The notes under the pieces: generated by a model
Told to the model about the DNA's origin: nothing
Seen by the model: only the letters and a program-made list of their open reading frames with translations
The model's database searches: none
Part shown: positions 50,201 through 62,435 of the stretch, piece by piece
How the letters are laid out: the number at the start of each line of letters is the position of its first letter
How positions within the stretch are numbered: the first letter of the stretch is position 1
Translations under genes and position numbers: made by a program
Assembly (NCBI GenBank): GCA_963377175.1
Contig: CAUJNA010002735.1
Coordinates: 385,001 to 449,000 of the forward strand
Reading direction: 5' to 3'
Source: Effrenium voratum
Lineage: Eukaryota > Sar > Dinophyceae > Suessiales > Symbiodiniaceae
Length of the DNA stretch: 64,000 nucleotides

Positions 50201-53200
50201 GTTTGTTTCGATGATATCCGCATTGAGTTGAGCATTCCTGCTGCATGCAGGGCCCGTTGTGTTGTCACCGTTTTTGGCTACCCGATGTATAGCAATAGAA
50301 TTGCATTCATTTGGCCTCTAATGCCTGAATGACACCTTAGAAGCATTGGGACGTCCAGAAGATATACTTCATGACAACTCTATTGAGTTGAAAACAATAT
50401 CTGCGAAGCAATCCTAAGAGCTCCAGCCAGATATCGATATGTAAGTTAAGCAATATTATGCGTATAACCCAATAATTCGCAACATCATGCATTCACAATC
50501 CATGTTACTCTCTTTAGTCTCTTCAAAGGGTGTACTTTGTGCTAGAAACTCTAGAATTGTATCATAATTTGAAACTTAGTTTTACGTATCCATGTGATGG
50601 ACCGGGTAGAGGTGGTACATGTCAAATACCGCCTTGGGATCTCTTGTTCTGAGTTGTTTTTTGGATGTCTAACTGTTTAAATGTATCTACGTAGTAACAT
50701 TCCACTACTTTTGGAAGATGCAATCAGATGTTCGGTGCTTACACCGCCGGTTGTGCTGCTCTTCCTTTGAGTCACCACGTCTCTTCTCCCCCTTTTTTCA
50801 CGCAAACTCTGCTATTTCCTCTTTTGTTCTTGCTCTGTTTCACCTGTTTGAACGTATACCACTTTGGCTGTCTCCCTCCCGGGTTGCTGTACCGTTCTGA
50901 GGATACGCAGTTTTTCGCCAGCTTTCGGTTTTCGGCCCGTGCGGTTCTCGCAGGTGTCCGGGTGCCTGCTGGTGTGCCTGAACCGTGCCACGCGCCTCGT
51001 CAAGGCCCAGCAGTCCGCGGGCAAGGAGTGCCCCGGATTCCCGCGACGCCACCCTCCAGGGACCCGTTGGCTCTTCCAACTGCAAGGTTGTTGAAACAGA
51101 CAGATGGGTCAAATCAAAAAGAGGCAGATGCCTTTGCTGTTGCACAGAATCAATCTAGACAAAGGTAAATGCCATCCTTTCCATAAGCCCAAGCTGGATT
51201 CACCAGGCCGAAGTTCCTCGTCAGGTACATTGCCGTGGTGCGCTTCCACTCGGACCCCGGATCTGCTTCCAAGGTGCAGAAGGCGCGTCCGGGATGGCGG
51301 CGGAGCCGGCGAACATGAGGCGGTTCCAGCCACAAACTACCCTTCCTCCCACAAACATGGCAGCTGACAGGGGTCCAAGAGGATTTTTTTGTTGCAGGTG
51401 CCCTCCCGCAGATGCTATGTTAGTGGGCGAAAGGTGAAGCAGTTGAACTTGTTTGCATGGGGTTCTTAAAGACCAGGCCAGCTGGGAGAGATGTTTGCGG
51501 TGACGGCGTGGTTATTTGGGTGTTTGATTGTGTTTGGTCGCGACAACTGGTTGCTTTGCGCTTGGAAGGACCCAGGCTTGCTGGCCGCGTGAGTGTGCCG
51601 CGCTGTTCGCTCGATATGTTCACTTCCAATCAGCAATCCTAGAACTGCTGGGGCAAACTCTTGCCCCACGGGCAAACCAAGTTCGCCCATGAAGGCCCCT
51701 AGCCACTTTCAGAGAGAAACAAAGCCTTCGGGACGGGGTGACTTGCCAAAATCTGTAGCTCCGCTTCTTTGCTTTCCGGTTGGTGGGAGCAATCCTGTCA
51801 TGACCAATTGGCCTCAGAACTGTAGTTTTTAGACATGGTCACAGTGATTGCGCCACACACTTGGTCGTGATCGCTTCCCCAGCTTAATCATACCCCCCCC
51901 CCTCCCCCCTTCCTCCCCCTACAACTGTCCCCCAGGTGCTATGGAATGGTGTACAGTTAGTGTGCAAGGGTCTCGTGCTGGCCTCGTCCAATGCACCCCC
52001 CCCCCTTTTCCCGGCCAAACACACTCACACACTGGCAATTTGCGAGGTAAGCATTTTATGTTACTTTTTCAGAATTGGTTGATCTACAATATTTGTCAGG
52101 CTTTCAAACTCAACAAGAGTTATCCTCAATTCCTGGCTTGGATTGGCAGTCGAGGATTTGCATTCTGGTGGTTGATCCCTCAAAGGAGACAACTATATGT
52201 GAAGCCATCACTCCAAACCCTGCGGCGATGGAAGCTGGTACATACCTGTGCTTGTACTTGAACAACACACACTCTGCAGTCAGTTTGGCATTGAGCAACT
52301 TCTTGTATTTAAGCCTGCACCGTGTCCAGTAAAACGACAAAGAGTTCAACCAAAAGCCAAAATCCACAACAAGCAGTCAAAGCATGAAAGCTGCGCCTTT
52401 GACGTTTTTGGGAGGGAAGCTCCCTTCAAGATCGACTACGCAAACAGGAATTCCTTTGTTCCATGGAAATCAACAGATTTGGGCGGGGTTTTATTGTTTG
52501 ATTGCCTTTAGATACACTTAAACCCAGAGGTTGATTTCCCCAGGACCAAGACAACAAACAATCAGTCTGCTTTGTTTTAGGTAAACCACCACTTTTAGTT
52601 TTGGGTTCCCCTTTTTGAATGACAAACCCAAGTGGAACGGGTTGACCGTTTGACCTCACCGCTTTCGACCGGACCGTTTGCCAGGCCCTGGATAGCCTCC
52701 ACGGCGCGACCTTCCAGAGGCCAGCCGAGCCCCTCGCTTTCGGAGCTGGACTTGACTGGGGTAGACTTAGGATGCATTTTACATTTTACCAGTGACTCAA
52801 AGGGAAATAATAGAATATACATTCTATAACTGGGCCAGAACTGGGCCAATTTGAGTCAATTGAGATGTGGCTCAAATAAATTCGGAGACCAACGCCACGT
52901 CCCCCAGTACTGCCCTTTTACCGTTTCTTTTTTGGTTGGGAGGGTTCCCCTACTAACATAGAGTACAGAAAAAAGGTACCGAGATTCAATCCTCTCTACT
53001 GGAGGACCCAGCCAACTTGCTCCTAGTTAGCGGAGAAACAATCAACAAGTAAAAGACTTTGGGTCAGAGAGCAACCGAGTCTCCAAGTCGTGTCTCCATG
53101 GTTGCCTCTTCAAAGGAGGGCTGGCACATGACCCCCTGAAAATGTTCGTCTTCAGAGAATCTACTCCCATCCCCAACTTGTTAATTGGTGAACCCACCAA

Positions 53201-56200
53201 ACACACAAAAACAACTATGAAAGAACGAAGCAGCGCCCAAAACCAATCGACTTTTCGTTGCTTCTACCAACAACATGGCCACACATATTCTTGTGTAGCT
53301 CTTTCCATAACTCCCACTAAAGCCAAATCATAGATTCCGCCTACTACAGCAAACTTCCTAAGTGGAGTGGCCGCCAAACTTTGCGTTTACCATCTGGGCG
53401 TGGCTCAAAAATAAAGAGCTAGGCTTACGCAGGTGAAGGTCTTTGGTTCCAGTTGAGGTGCTATGCTCTGCTTTGCGACAGGGTCAGTTTGACTCTAGGG
53501 TCCATGATGCCCAGATTCGCTGCGTCGCCCAGATGTTTCGGTTTTTTATTCTGGACAGTTGTACGCATTTCCCCCTGGCTGCCAGAAAAGACAACAAACC
53601 GAATAAACCAATTCTCGGGAAGGACAACTTGATTTCCAGTCCGGTGACTTATGTTTCTTCCCACGCAAGGAATTGCAAAGGTGTACTCAAAATTATGCAT
53701 ACACGTTTTTTTTTTTTTAAGAGATTGATCCCTTCGTAAGTAGTCCATCTTGTGCTTTCGCGGAGACACTCACCAACACCTGAGACCAAAGCTATTCTGA
53801 CATGCAGCCAGTTGCAGCCATTTCAGAGGGGTTGCTTTGACCAAAAACACGTTTGAGATTACTTCTCTTGGTTGAGGGCGGTTTGAGATGCCCTCGCTGT
53901 TTTTGTTCCGGATCCGGACTCTGCCGCGCCCACTAACAGTCTCACTTCCTGAGTTTCTGGACTTTAAACTTTGTCGGAAGACCATTTAGGTGATAAACAA
54001 AAGTTTGGACTTTTTCTGGCCCATGCACTTGGGAAGCGAGCAGTGGATGATAAACCATTTGGATCAAGCACCACGAATACGGTCTCCCAAGTTGTGGTGA
54101 CTGGTGTTTGGAGGAGTCCCACAACATCTTAAACCGAGTTGATTTCGGGAACTTTCAGGAGAGTGGATCCAAGTCCCGACAGATTCCAATACTGTCGCCA
54201 ATGTGAATGTATACAAACTACATAAACCATACCCTGCGTTCTGGAGGGGTCCAAGGCTTAAAGCACCCATGTTCGCTCCATATTTGTGTGTGGGTTGTCG
54301 CAGGTCCCATATAGCGTTTGTTTAGTTTGTATCTGGTTTGACTCAAGTTGGGTATGGTCTCGAAGTTGCGGCCCCCAACCCTAGATTGGCACATTTGTTG
54401 ACCAGGGTGCACAAACTAATGCCCTTGAATCAGGAATGCCTTACCTATACATTCAGGTATGCCGAACTGGTCTTCAACGCGGTCTCCTAAGGATGAACTT
54501 GGACTCCCAACCCCCGGCAAGAAAATCACGATGGCTGCAAAAAGCACTTGCCTGGGGCCTGGGGTTAGCATCTCAAAATAGGGGTCGAGATACGAATCCG
54601 GGAGGTTTGCAAGCCTCACCAAATATCCGTCTTTGTGCTACCCAATGGCAACCGGCATGCCCGACTGAGTGCAGATTTCTTAACTCACTTGCCCAAAGCC
54701 GACCTTTTAACCATTTTCAACCTTTTGGTTTATTTATTTTGGTCCCCCTTTTTAGTCAAGGGGCCAAAAGGTTAAGGTTAAGCCTTTTACTTCCAGGTCC
54801 TTTGGGCTGAGTCAAAGCCATGATCTGCAAGCCTCGCCGGCAAGAGACGCCAGGCCGCCGGTCATCTCGGCGGTGAAGCGGCAGCTCCGCGTTCGCCGGG
54901 ATTCCAAGCGCTCTCGCGGTTTGATCGCAGGCAGGTTCCTGTTTTGGGTTTCCCCAGGGCAAACGTCGACCCAGGAATCGGGTTCCCTAAAAGGGAGAAG
55001 CGATTCCTGTTTTTAAGACCTTAAAAAGTAGGCAAGAAATGGAAGCCTGATCTTGGGTCTTGCCATACCCTGTCTCCGAAGTGATGTTATATTTCAATGC
55101 TGGACACATTGGTGTACCAGTTCAACTTGGAAGATCCTGGAGAAAGCCAGTTGAAACCATTTCACCCTTGTGTGTCCTCTTGGCTTCAAATGGAGCCAGA
55201 GCTTGTGGGTCCAAGGTGAAAGCCATTTTTCTGAAACCAACGGGGCTCTCAAGTTCCATGAGCCACGGATTCAAGTGGATGAGTAGATGACTTCGGTCCC
55301 AATCATGAATAGCGGCAAGACGCCCTTTGTTGTATGATAGATCGGTCTTGGTGGTTAGTCCTGCATTGGACCGAGTACCGGCTGGGTCAATTTGTGTCTT
55401 GTACATCATCCAGAAGATCGCCCCTGACCAGCTGCCTTTCATGAGTGATACAGTCAGCCAGATATGGAGTGGCATAAGCAACCACACACCATCGAGCAGA
55501 TTAATACTTTGGAGGTTTCCAAGCACTCGCCAGCCAATTATAGCCCACCCCAACTTCCTGGGTCTTGTTCGGGTTTGCATTAGAGGAACATCCCAATCTA
55601 AAGTTGTTGCACCCCCCATTCAGCAAGCCTAGCCCCCTTGCCACGGTTGTCCTGGGGTCCGCTTAAACAGGAACCCTACTTTGTATGGCTCTATGAGAAG
55701 GGACGCGTTGCCCTTTGTCCATTAGATTTGTTGCAGCCCAGCGTTGCAATGGTAAAGGGGGTGTAGGTTTTCGCATTTTGCGTGATCTTGGGAATATTTT
55801 TCAGACTTTAAATAGTTACGGGAACAATGCGAGTCGTCCGCATCGAGCTGAGGTACCATCTATGAGGTGCAGCCAAGGGGCTGGAGGGTCGGATTTTCGA
55901 TACGGAGAGTCAATGAATTTGGTGGCACCCTCGGTTTCGACGCATACACATGTTTCCCTCGTTGGTTTCAAACATGGCCTTTGGAGTGTCAAGTGAGTTT
56001 GTTTCCCTTGGTAGGGGTGATGTCTTGAAAGGGGAAATGTAGGGGTCCCCTTTGGGCTTCTGCACGAACCGGGGGAGTTACGCGGGTTGCACGCTGCTGT
56101 TCAAATGGCTGGAGGTGATACCCAGATTTCCCAGGAGGTGGGGTGCTGTCGTTGAAAAACAAGCATGTTCCTGACAGTTCAAACTTTGAGCGGTGCCAAA

Positions 56201-56298
56201 CTCGTCCAAAGGGCCGCAACCTGTGCCGTCGGTTCAGTTTTTTCGATGGCCGGGTGGGGCAAAGGTGACTTAGGGTGAAAGTAGATGGCACAAATCCC

Positions 56299-56336
<38 letters not shown>

Positions 56337-59223
56337 TAAGCAAAGAGGACGAGTGACCCAAATGGGAGAATTGTGCCATCTAGTTTCACACGTGCAACTG
56401 TATACCGGGAGCGCCACAAAACCGATGCCACGAGGCAGCGCGGTTCACTGGCTTGCTTGCATGCCTAGTCGCAGTCCTTGGCTCCCTTTGGCTCACTTTT
56501 CCTTGGTTCCTTTCGTCAGTTTGGGAAGATCGGTTCTCCTAGTTAGCATCAAACCCAGAGCAAGCACGAGGAGTGAGGCACAGCATTTGTAGTTAGTTGC
56601 TCAAGGCATTGCGCATCGACCCACGATCAGCTCAGTTGTAAATAGGAAGTCCGGCCGGCTTTTGTGGAGTCTCAGGAAGTTGGATTTGCTACTGGAACCT
56701 TCTTGGAATGTTTTTGTTTGAAGCTCTCTTGCCCAGTGCTTCAGAAATGCCAGTGCATAGGTCACCTTTAGTATTTTTGTTTGCGAACTTCACATGGTTG
56801 GTTGCCACTCACTGGAAGAGCTCGGTTGGATTTCTCCGAAACCTTCACTTGGGTATGTGTCAAATTTGGTGGACCCCGCAAATGGATTGTGGTCTTCCGC
56901 TGGTTCCCTGTTAGCCCAAGGTGTCAATTTGACGTGTACCTAAAATCGGACGATTTCACATACCACATGCTTATCAAATTGAAGAGACCTCCAACTACGA
57001 ACCTCAGACACAGGCACACTCGCTTGGGAATGCCAGGCCAAGCTCTTGGAGTATAGCGCCAAACGCCTCTCGGCCAAATTCGACGTAGCGCGGAAAGGCC
57101 CCCAAGTCCGGGGCGGCCCTGAGGTAAGGTTCCACCAGGGTTCCACGAGGGTTCCCACGAGGTTCTGCGAGGGCTGCGGGGTAAAAAGAGCACCACATGC
57201 TGTTGGGGATATCACCTGAGCTTATCTTTTTTGCTGGGGGTTTTGATCGTTTTTTGTTTTTCGTTTTTTGTTGCTGTTTTTTTTTTTTTGGGGGGGGGGG
57301 GCGGGGGGAGGGGGGTCGTCCCTAAGTCTGAGAGAAGCCCAGGGGAAGAGCCACAATTTCCAGGTCTTGCGCAGCCGTGCAGCGGGTGGTTTCACACACT
57401 AAATCAAGGTTTGTTTGGCGGATTCCCACTCCTGTTGTCTACCAGGGAGGAGCAAGGGCAACAGGGTTGGACATTCACATGGGTGTATCTTTTATTGGGA
57501 ATTCTTGTTTGTTTTTTTTTAACGGGAGACCAAAAGGACAACCACCATGTCGAGGGTTCCGTAATTTTAAGACAAGCTCACGAACCTTCATTTTGGAAGC
57601 ACACGCGGCAGACTTGATGCACTTGCCGTGCCTGAGGTTTGAAATGTAGCCCACAGAAGCTCATGGGTCATGCAACAAGCTGCGGGTGGTTCGGGTGGTT
57701 CTCCAAGCAGGTTTTTGTTCTCCAAGTAGGTTTTTATACCTTGTCCCTAAAAGTTAAAACCGGTTTTCAGACACACCCATATGCTTGGCTGAAAGGACAA
57801 AGTTCGGGCGCTGTGTTCAGTCAAGGCTGCACTTTTGGGGGATCTCAGCGCGTTTCAGAATGTAAAGCTTAGAAACACACACACACACACACTTACACGC
57901 GCTTGAGTGACCAGAGGCTTTCAGGGCACCCTTCAGCGCACCTTAGATCACGCACTCGTTTGTACAAGCCACACATCCCGGCGGCTGGAGAAGGTCAAAG
58001 GCCCTACAATCTGCCCCAAAACTTTGCGGGTTCCCGGAAAATTTGCAGGGTTTGTGAAAATGGCCAGCGTTGGATCTCGCATCGTTTTGCATGGCTCTGC
58101 GGGGGCGCCCGGCGTCCATTTGCCGCCGATCGCTGAGGGCAGATGGCGGTGGTCTGGTGCTCTTGCGAGGTGGGGAGCATGGAGCTGAATGCCCTGCGCG
58201 TGCAGGTTTGAAGGCTATTTGTTGCGCAGCCCCAATTGCCAAAATATCTCAGTATTCTAGAGAGGATGGCTTCAACATAAAGAAGAGCAAGGACCCTAGA
58301 ATTCAGAAACACGTTGTGGCATATTGTGTCACAATTGGCTATTATTTACAACCTTGGACCACTGCCCAAATCCTGCAGACGCGCGTGTCTTTTCCGATGG
58401 GGCAAGGATATGTTAAGTATTTGTGTCTTGTTCCTGTGCGTGCCTTGGCCCACCTAGCAAGTTGGGGTGTGCCCCATGTTGACCTGACCGAGATCCTTCA
58501 CTCCCTGACAATAGACGACCATGATGAATTCCCAGCTGGAATCTCCCATGCTTTTGTAGATTGAGATCATGACTCTGGTACCCACGTCGGCAGTTTAGTG
58601 ATAGTCACCTATGCATAGGCCGAACTTCCCACGCAGACTCTGGGCTTGATGGATTCAAAGCTTGCAACGGAGATCCCTGGGAATGTCTGAGATTTGTTTT
58701 GCTGTGCCGTGGTCAAAGCTCGTGACAGGTCGCAAACTCGAAAGACTGTTTTTAGTGAGGGTCCTTCTGTTTGATGCCAACCCATCAAGCACGTGCCGAG
58801 TGGTCGCGTTTTTTTTTTTTTTTGGTGTGTGTGTGTGTGTTTGTGTGTTTGCGTTTGTGTTTGTTTGTTTGTTTGTTTGATTGTTTTTGTTTGTTTTTGT
58901 TTGTTTGTTTGATTGTTTTTTGTTTGTTTGTTTGTTTGTTTGTTTGTTTGTTTGATTGTTTTTGTTTGTTTGTTTGTGTGTTTGTTTGTTTGTTTGTTTG
59001 TTTGTTTGTTTGTTTGTTTGTTTGTGTTTGTGTGTTCGTGTTTTTTGTTTTGTTTGTGTGTTTGTTTGTGTGTCTTTGTGGTTGGGCTTGTTGTTGTGTG
59101 GATTGGTTGTCCTTGTTTCCGTTGCTTTTTGTTTGTTAATTATACAGTGTACAGTCAGTTAGTTAGCTGGTGTAGTGTAATGTAGTTAGTTAGTCACGTT
59201 CGGTAGTTATATAGCTAGTTGTG

Positions 59224-59259
<36 letters not shown>

Positions 59260-62200
59260 TTGCTTGCTGGCTTGCTTGCTGGCTTTGGCTTTGGCTTTGG
59301 CTTGGGCTTTAGCTTTGCTTTGCCTTTCTGAGTTGCTTCACTTTGCTTCACTTTGCTTCGCTTTGCTTCGCTTTGCTTCGCTTTGCTTCGCTTTGCTTCG
59401 TTTTGCTTCGTTTTGCTTGCTTGCTTGCTTGCTTGCTTGCTCGCTTTCTGGCTTCCTTGCTTCCTTGCTTCCTTGCTTCCTTGCTTCCTTGCTTCCTTGC
59501 TTCCTTGCTTCCTTGCTTCCTTGCTTCCTTGCTTCCTTGCTGCCTTGCTGCCTTGCTTCCTTGCTGCCTTGCTGCCTTGCTGCCTTGCTGCCTTGCTGCC
59601 TTGCTGCCTTGCTGCCTTGCTGCCTTGCTTCCTTGCTTTCTTGCTTGCTCGCTTCCTTCCCTTGCTTGTTAGCTTGTAGGTCTATTTGTATTCTTCGCGT
59701 TTTGTTTTGTGCGCTGCTCCTTGGTCCGGCTAAATCCCGTTCTTGCGAGGCGGGCACGTACATCCGTACGCTCTGCGTGCATTTGGGCTTCATGCTGGGC
59801 GTCGGTGCTCACATGCAGGCAGGGCGCGTGTCATGTTTGACGCTTCAGCGAGTAGATGTGTTGTATTGTGTTGTTGCGCGAGTACATATCATATAGGGTG
59901 TTTGTTTCTTTCAGGGCATCCGTTCCGCCTGATTTCTATAAAAGGAAACTAAAAGGACGCACACCAAGTTTGGGATCCCGCTATTTTGACACATGCTCAT
60001 GTTGTTTAGCAATTTATAGTCAGCTTGCAAAGGGGGCTTGCAGCCTTTGCCCCTCCAACAAAGGTTCCTTTCTTGTTGGTCGTTTGTCCAGATATTGCGA
60101 TTGCCATGTGCAACCCATTTGTGTACTTGAGCCCTTGGGACAATTCACCATGGGCAGACGAAGCAGCAACGTGCCTTTATTATGTTGGTTCACAGCCAAT
60201 CCCAGAAGCCACTCTCCTACTTCTTTCGTGGGAACTTTGAGCTCTTCCACATAGCTCAGTCTGCAGTACTAATTCAGTTCTGGTTCTTAGTGCCATATAA
60301 TAATATATATATATATGTGTCCAAGACTTGCTTCCAAAGGACACCTAGGATGGCTCGCCGCTTCTGGTATTGTTTTGAGAGTTCTCCTCGCATTATGACT
60401 CCAGTTGTTGCGAGAAACCGGTGACTTCTCAAAATGCTTGTGTGTGGTTGTTGTGTTTTGCAGTTTCTCCTTTTGCGGCGCTTGTTTGTGAGGAGTAACC
60501 CCTTGAAACCCCAGTGTTTTCAAACTACAATGCCTTGCTTGGGTCTTACTTCAACAAAACGGAACGGTGATGGGGGTGGGAGGGGTTGTACTGTGAACGG
60601 CCAAAATCCTGCACCAAGGGGGATGGATGAAGCCGTATGAATACTGGTAATCCCCACTGACGCGACGTGCTTGTTTTTCATCCACTGTACTATACTATTA
60701 ATGCTTTGCTTGGTCGGTTTGGTTGCTTTTAGAGTTGGTTGGTTGAGTACCCAAAAGAAACATTCAGGGCCTGATGTTGCTCATCCACACTATGCTGCCT
60801 AGACGTGCAGCTGCAGGAGCTTCGGCGAAACCGCTCCGGCGTGCTGGACGAGCACAAATACATGTCAACGCAGCTGGGACAAGAGGTATATAAGGGTCTT
60901 CGTTAGGAGCGAGGAGCCTCATACTTTGTTTTTCATTTGAATGTTGCATTGTTTGCGAGCTTGTCTGTTTGCTTGCCTGGCTGGCTGCCTGGCTGTCTGT
61001 CCGTCGATCCGTTCGTTTGTATGTCTCGCTGTTCTTTTGTTTGTCTGCTTTGCCAGTCTATTTGTTTGCTTCACTAGTTTGTTTGTTTGAGATTCTTGCT
61101 TGCTCGTTTTAGCATCGCTCACGTCGACGTCGCTTCAAGAGCGTAAACAAAAGCACTATTTGCAAATGCTGAGATAGACGTCACTTCTTCTATCAACCAA
61201 TTTTGGGAAGCGATTTTGTGCATAACCTTGGGCGGCAAGCACTAGTTACTGCTTGGGTGCAGTGTCAGAGTTGGTGAGACCCTGAGCCCGTGTTCTGAGG
61301 ATGCACGACGTGCTGGACGCTATGTACATGTGCCTTGGATACAAAAGAAGCAACTTGCAGTAAGCGGCAAGGGCGGCTGCTGGTTTGGTCTTTGCCTGAG
61401 CACAGGGTTTGACAGCCAAACCAACCTTTGTTTGTTTGCTTGCTTGCTTACGAGCTTGCTTGCGTGCTTGCTTGCTTGTGTGTTGGTCTTCAAACGTACC
61501 TTCCAAGGAGATCCTTTAACCCCCCGACTATCATGACCGGCGATATCAGAGCTGATCTCGTGCATACCTATGGGATTGGAATGGGTTTGCCTTACAAAGC
61601 AACCCAGCTTCACACGGCCAATTTGTGAGTGGCCAAGGGAATCTCATGCAACGTGCTAAAGTAGACGATGAGATTTGAATCCCACTGTAATAGTACTGAA
61701 GGCTTGCTCGCCTGGTGAATAGGCGACCCAACAGCTAATGTTAGTGGAATCTGATTTATTGGGCAGTATATTTGTCTCAAGGAACCAGAGATCTATGAAA
61801 GGCTGCAGAAGGACACTTGTGCACAAAAGACCTAGAGACAACCAGAGAGCTTCAAAGGCCCCATTTGCAGAGGAGCTTATAGGGGGCCATTCAATACACA
61901 TACAACCCCCCCCCCCCCACACAATAACACGCTTCTCACTGACAAGAGGGGTATGTAGGTAGGATCTCAGAGACATGCTTGCGTGCGCACACGCACTGAA
62001 CAAACAATCCATCATTACTTGATGCAGCAAGTCGTTTGAGCCCAATGGAACTGCACTGGCTCCTAAATTGATTCAGAGCAATAGCACGGGAATTCAGTGC
62101 AGTCTAATTGCGACAGCAATTTAGGACGATTAAGGGCCACATCCTTAGCCTGCCCTCCCCTCCTCCTTACGGCTCTGAACCAATGCGCTGGTTGCCCTCG

Positions 62201-62434
62201 AGCAAGAGGCACAACAATTTGCATTATCAATTTGCACTTGCCAATCGGTAGTTCCGTAGAGGTCCTTCCAGGAGGATCAACAGACAACCTTTGTGTGAGG
62301 GGTGCACAAGATTGACATCGGTTGGACAGGTACAACAACATGCGGGATGAGAAGTACCTGAGAAGAGTTGTGATGCCTTTGGAGCTGATCCTGACCAACT
62401 TTCCCAGGATAGTGGTGAAGGACCCTTTCCCGAG
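38261..62434 (+). CDS. CBF5: H/ACA snoRNP pseudouridine synthase CBF5/dyskerin, 15 exons, 3' end outside the window
   Basis: Catalytic subunit of H/ACA snoRNPs, converting rRNA uridines to pseudouridine in the nucleolus. Exons: 38261-38290, 39958-40013, 41075-41116, 42346-42403, 43216-43275, 44301-44369, 50954-51027, 51225-51282, 52685-52719, 54854-54894, 57014-57123, 59750-59818, 60817-60872, 61300-61329, 62330-62434. Phases join throughout. Motifs: [86 protein letters not shown] (catalytic Asp in GTLDP), [65 protein letters not shown] and [13 protein letters not shown]. Eleven donors are GC. Exon 15 could end at 62420 (GA donor) instead of 62434 (GT). The PUA domain should follow beyond the last exon found. 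Confidence 0.93.
38291..39957 (+). other. CBF5 intron 1
   Basis: GC donor after a run of Lys codons. Contains the repeat at 38326-38408 shared with intron 9, and ordinary AT-balanced sequence after it. No gene supported. Confidence 0.75.
38326..38408 (+). repeat. Donor-proximal repeat, copy in CBF5 intron 1
   Basis: Starts TGGGGTCGACTGAGGATACA, 35 bases after the donor, and ends ATACATTCTATAACTGG. Closely matches 52756-52838 in intron 9. Confidence 0.75.
40014..44300 (+). other. CBF5 introns 2-5 (40014-41074, 41117-42345, 42404-43215, 43276-44300)
   Basis: All four donors are GC. Intron 2 has two imperfect copies of a GGCACGTGTAGGCGGGG-like unit (40068-40130) and coding-like open frames at 40502-41015. 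Intron 4 has a 25-bp tandem duplication (TGGGCGGCGGCAAACAGTTC) near 43056-43101. No independent gene is firmly supported. Confidence 0.7.
40502..41015 (+). pseudogene. Coding-like open frames in CBF5 intron 2
   Basis: A 109-codon frame (40502-40831) and an overlapping 75-codon frame (40788-41015) with mixed composition. Together they could be one frameshifted remnant. Not recognised, and may be chance. Confidence 0.18.
45039..45420 (+). repeat. 230-bp tandem repeat, AT-rich
   Basis: The block TTCTAGATGGT, then CCCAGGAGGGGCCC, then AGGACCCTTGATTTTTAG occurs at 45039 and again exactly 230 bp later at 45269. Each is followed by alternating TTTTAGAACTTTTAGA runs and CTAAAA complements able to fold back. 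The second unit is incomplete. Confidence 0.8.
45420..48990 (+). repeat. Purine/pyrimidine-rich region with three long imperfect repeat units
   Basis: GAGAGGGAGATG.CCAGCTCC recurs at about 45924, 46715 and 47661 (spacings 791 and 946). The string GCAGGTGATGAT.AGTGAAGAA recurs at about 46205, 47014 and 48019. Units of about 0.8-1 kb with strong strand asymmetry (GAGA and CTCT tracts). Confidence 0.8.
51028..57013 (+). other. CBF5 introns 7-10 (51028-51224, 51283-52684, 52720-54853, 54895-57013)
   Basis: Donors GT, GC, GC and GC. Intron 9 opens with the donor-proximal repeat. Intron 10 has a pure TA microsatellite at about 56301-56331. The rest carries short open frames without family character. 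Confidence 0.75.
52756..52838 (+). repeat. Donor-proximal repeat, copy in CBF5 intron 9
   Basis: Starts TGGGGTAGACTTAGGATGCA, 36 bases after the donor, and ends ATACATTCTATAACTGGG. Matches the intron 1 copy at the same distance from the splice site. Confidence 0.75.
57481..57590 (+). repeat. Dispersed non-coding repeat, copy 3
   Basis: T-rich run, GGGAGACCAAAAGGACAACC, GGGTTCCGTAATTTTAAGACA. Same block order as copies 1, 2 and 4. Confidence 0.4.
58811..59090 (+). repeat. GTTT-type microsatellite
   Basis: T and GT runs followed by long GTTTGTTT tracts with a few ATTG interruptions. Gives Cys/Val/Phe-rich open frames that are not genes. Confidence 0.92.
59219..59673 (+). repeat. GCTT, CTTCG and TTGCTTCC compound microsatellite
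   Basis: Successive blocks of GCTT, CTTTGCTTCG, TTGCTTCC and TTGCTGCC units over 450 bp. The 225-codon open frame across it is repeat-derived and runs on into real exon 12. Confidence 0.92.
59819..62329 (+). other. CBF5 introns 12-14 (59819-60816, 60873-61299, 61330-62329)
   Basis: Donors GC, GC and GT. Intron 12 has dispersed repeat copy 4 and a TA run near 60301-60315. Introns 13 and 14 have CTTG-type runs. No gene supported. Confidence 0.75.
59895..59996 (+). repeat. Dispersed non-coding repeat, copy 4
   Basis: GGTGTTTGTTTC, AGGGCATCCGTTCC, AAAGGAAACTAAAAGGACG, TTTGGGATCCCGCTATTTTG, then ACACA. The clearest copy of the family. Confidence 0.5.
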
Positions 62435-62435
62435 G

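Larger units (their letters stand above)
44370..50953 (+). other. CBF5 intron 6 (6.6 kb)
   Basis: GC donor after GAT CCC AAG; acceptor CTCGCAG before GTGTCCGG. Contains the 230-bp AT-rich tandem repeat, the purine-rich long repeat units, homopolymer G and C runs (49386-49400 and about 49570-49580) and about 1.9 kb of plain sequence (49000-50900). No gene supported. Confidence 0.8.
57124..59749 (+). other. CBF5 intron 11
   Basis: Opens with a canonical GTAAGG donor. Holds a dispersed repeat (57481-57590) and the long GTTT and GCTT/CTTCC microsatellites. Open frames across 58070-58564 show no family match. Confidence 0.8.

Noticed and set aside
58771..59896. Cys-, Phe- and Leu-rich open frames up to 225 codons
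   Set aside because: Frames of GTTT and GCTT/CTTCC microsatellites. Only the segment 59750-59818 is a real exon.
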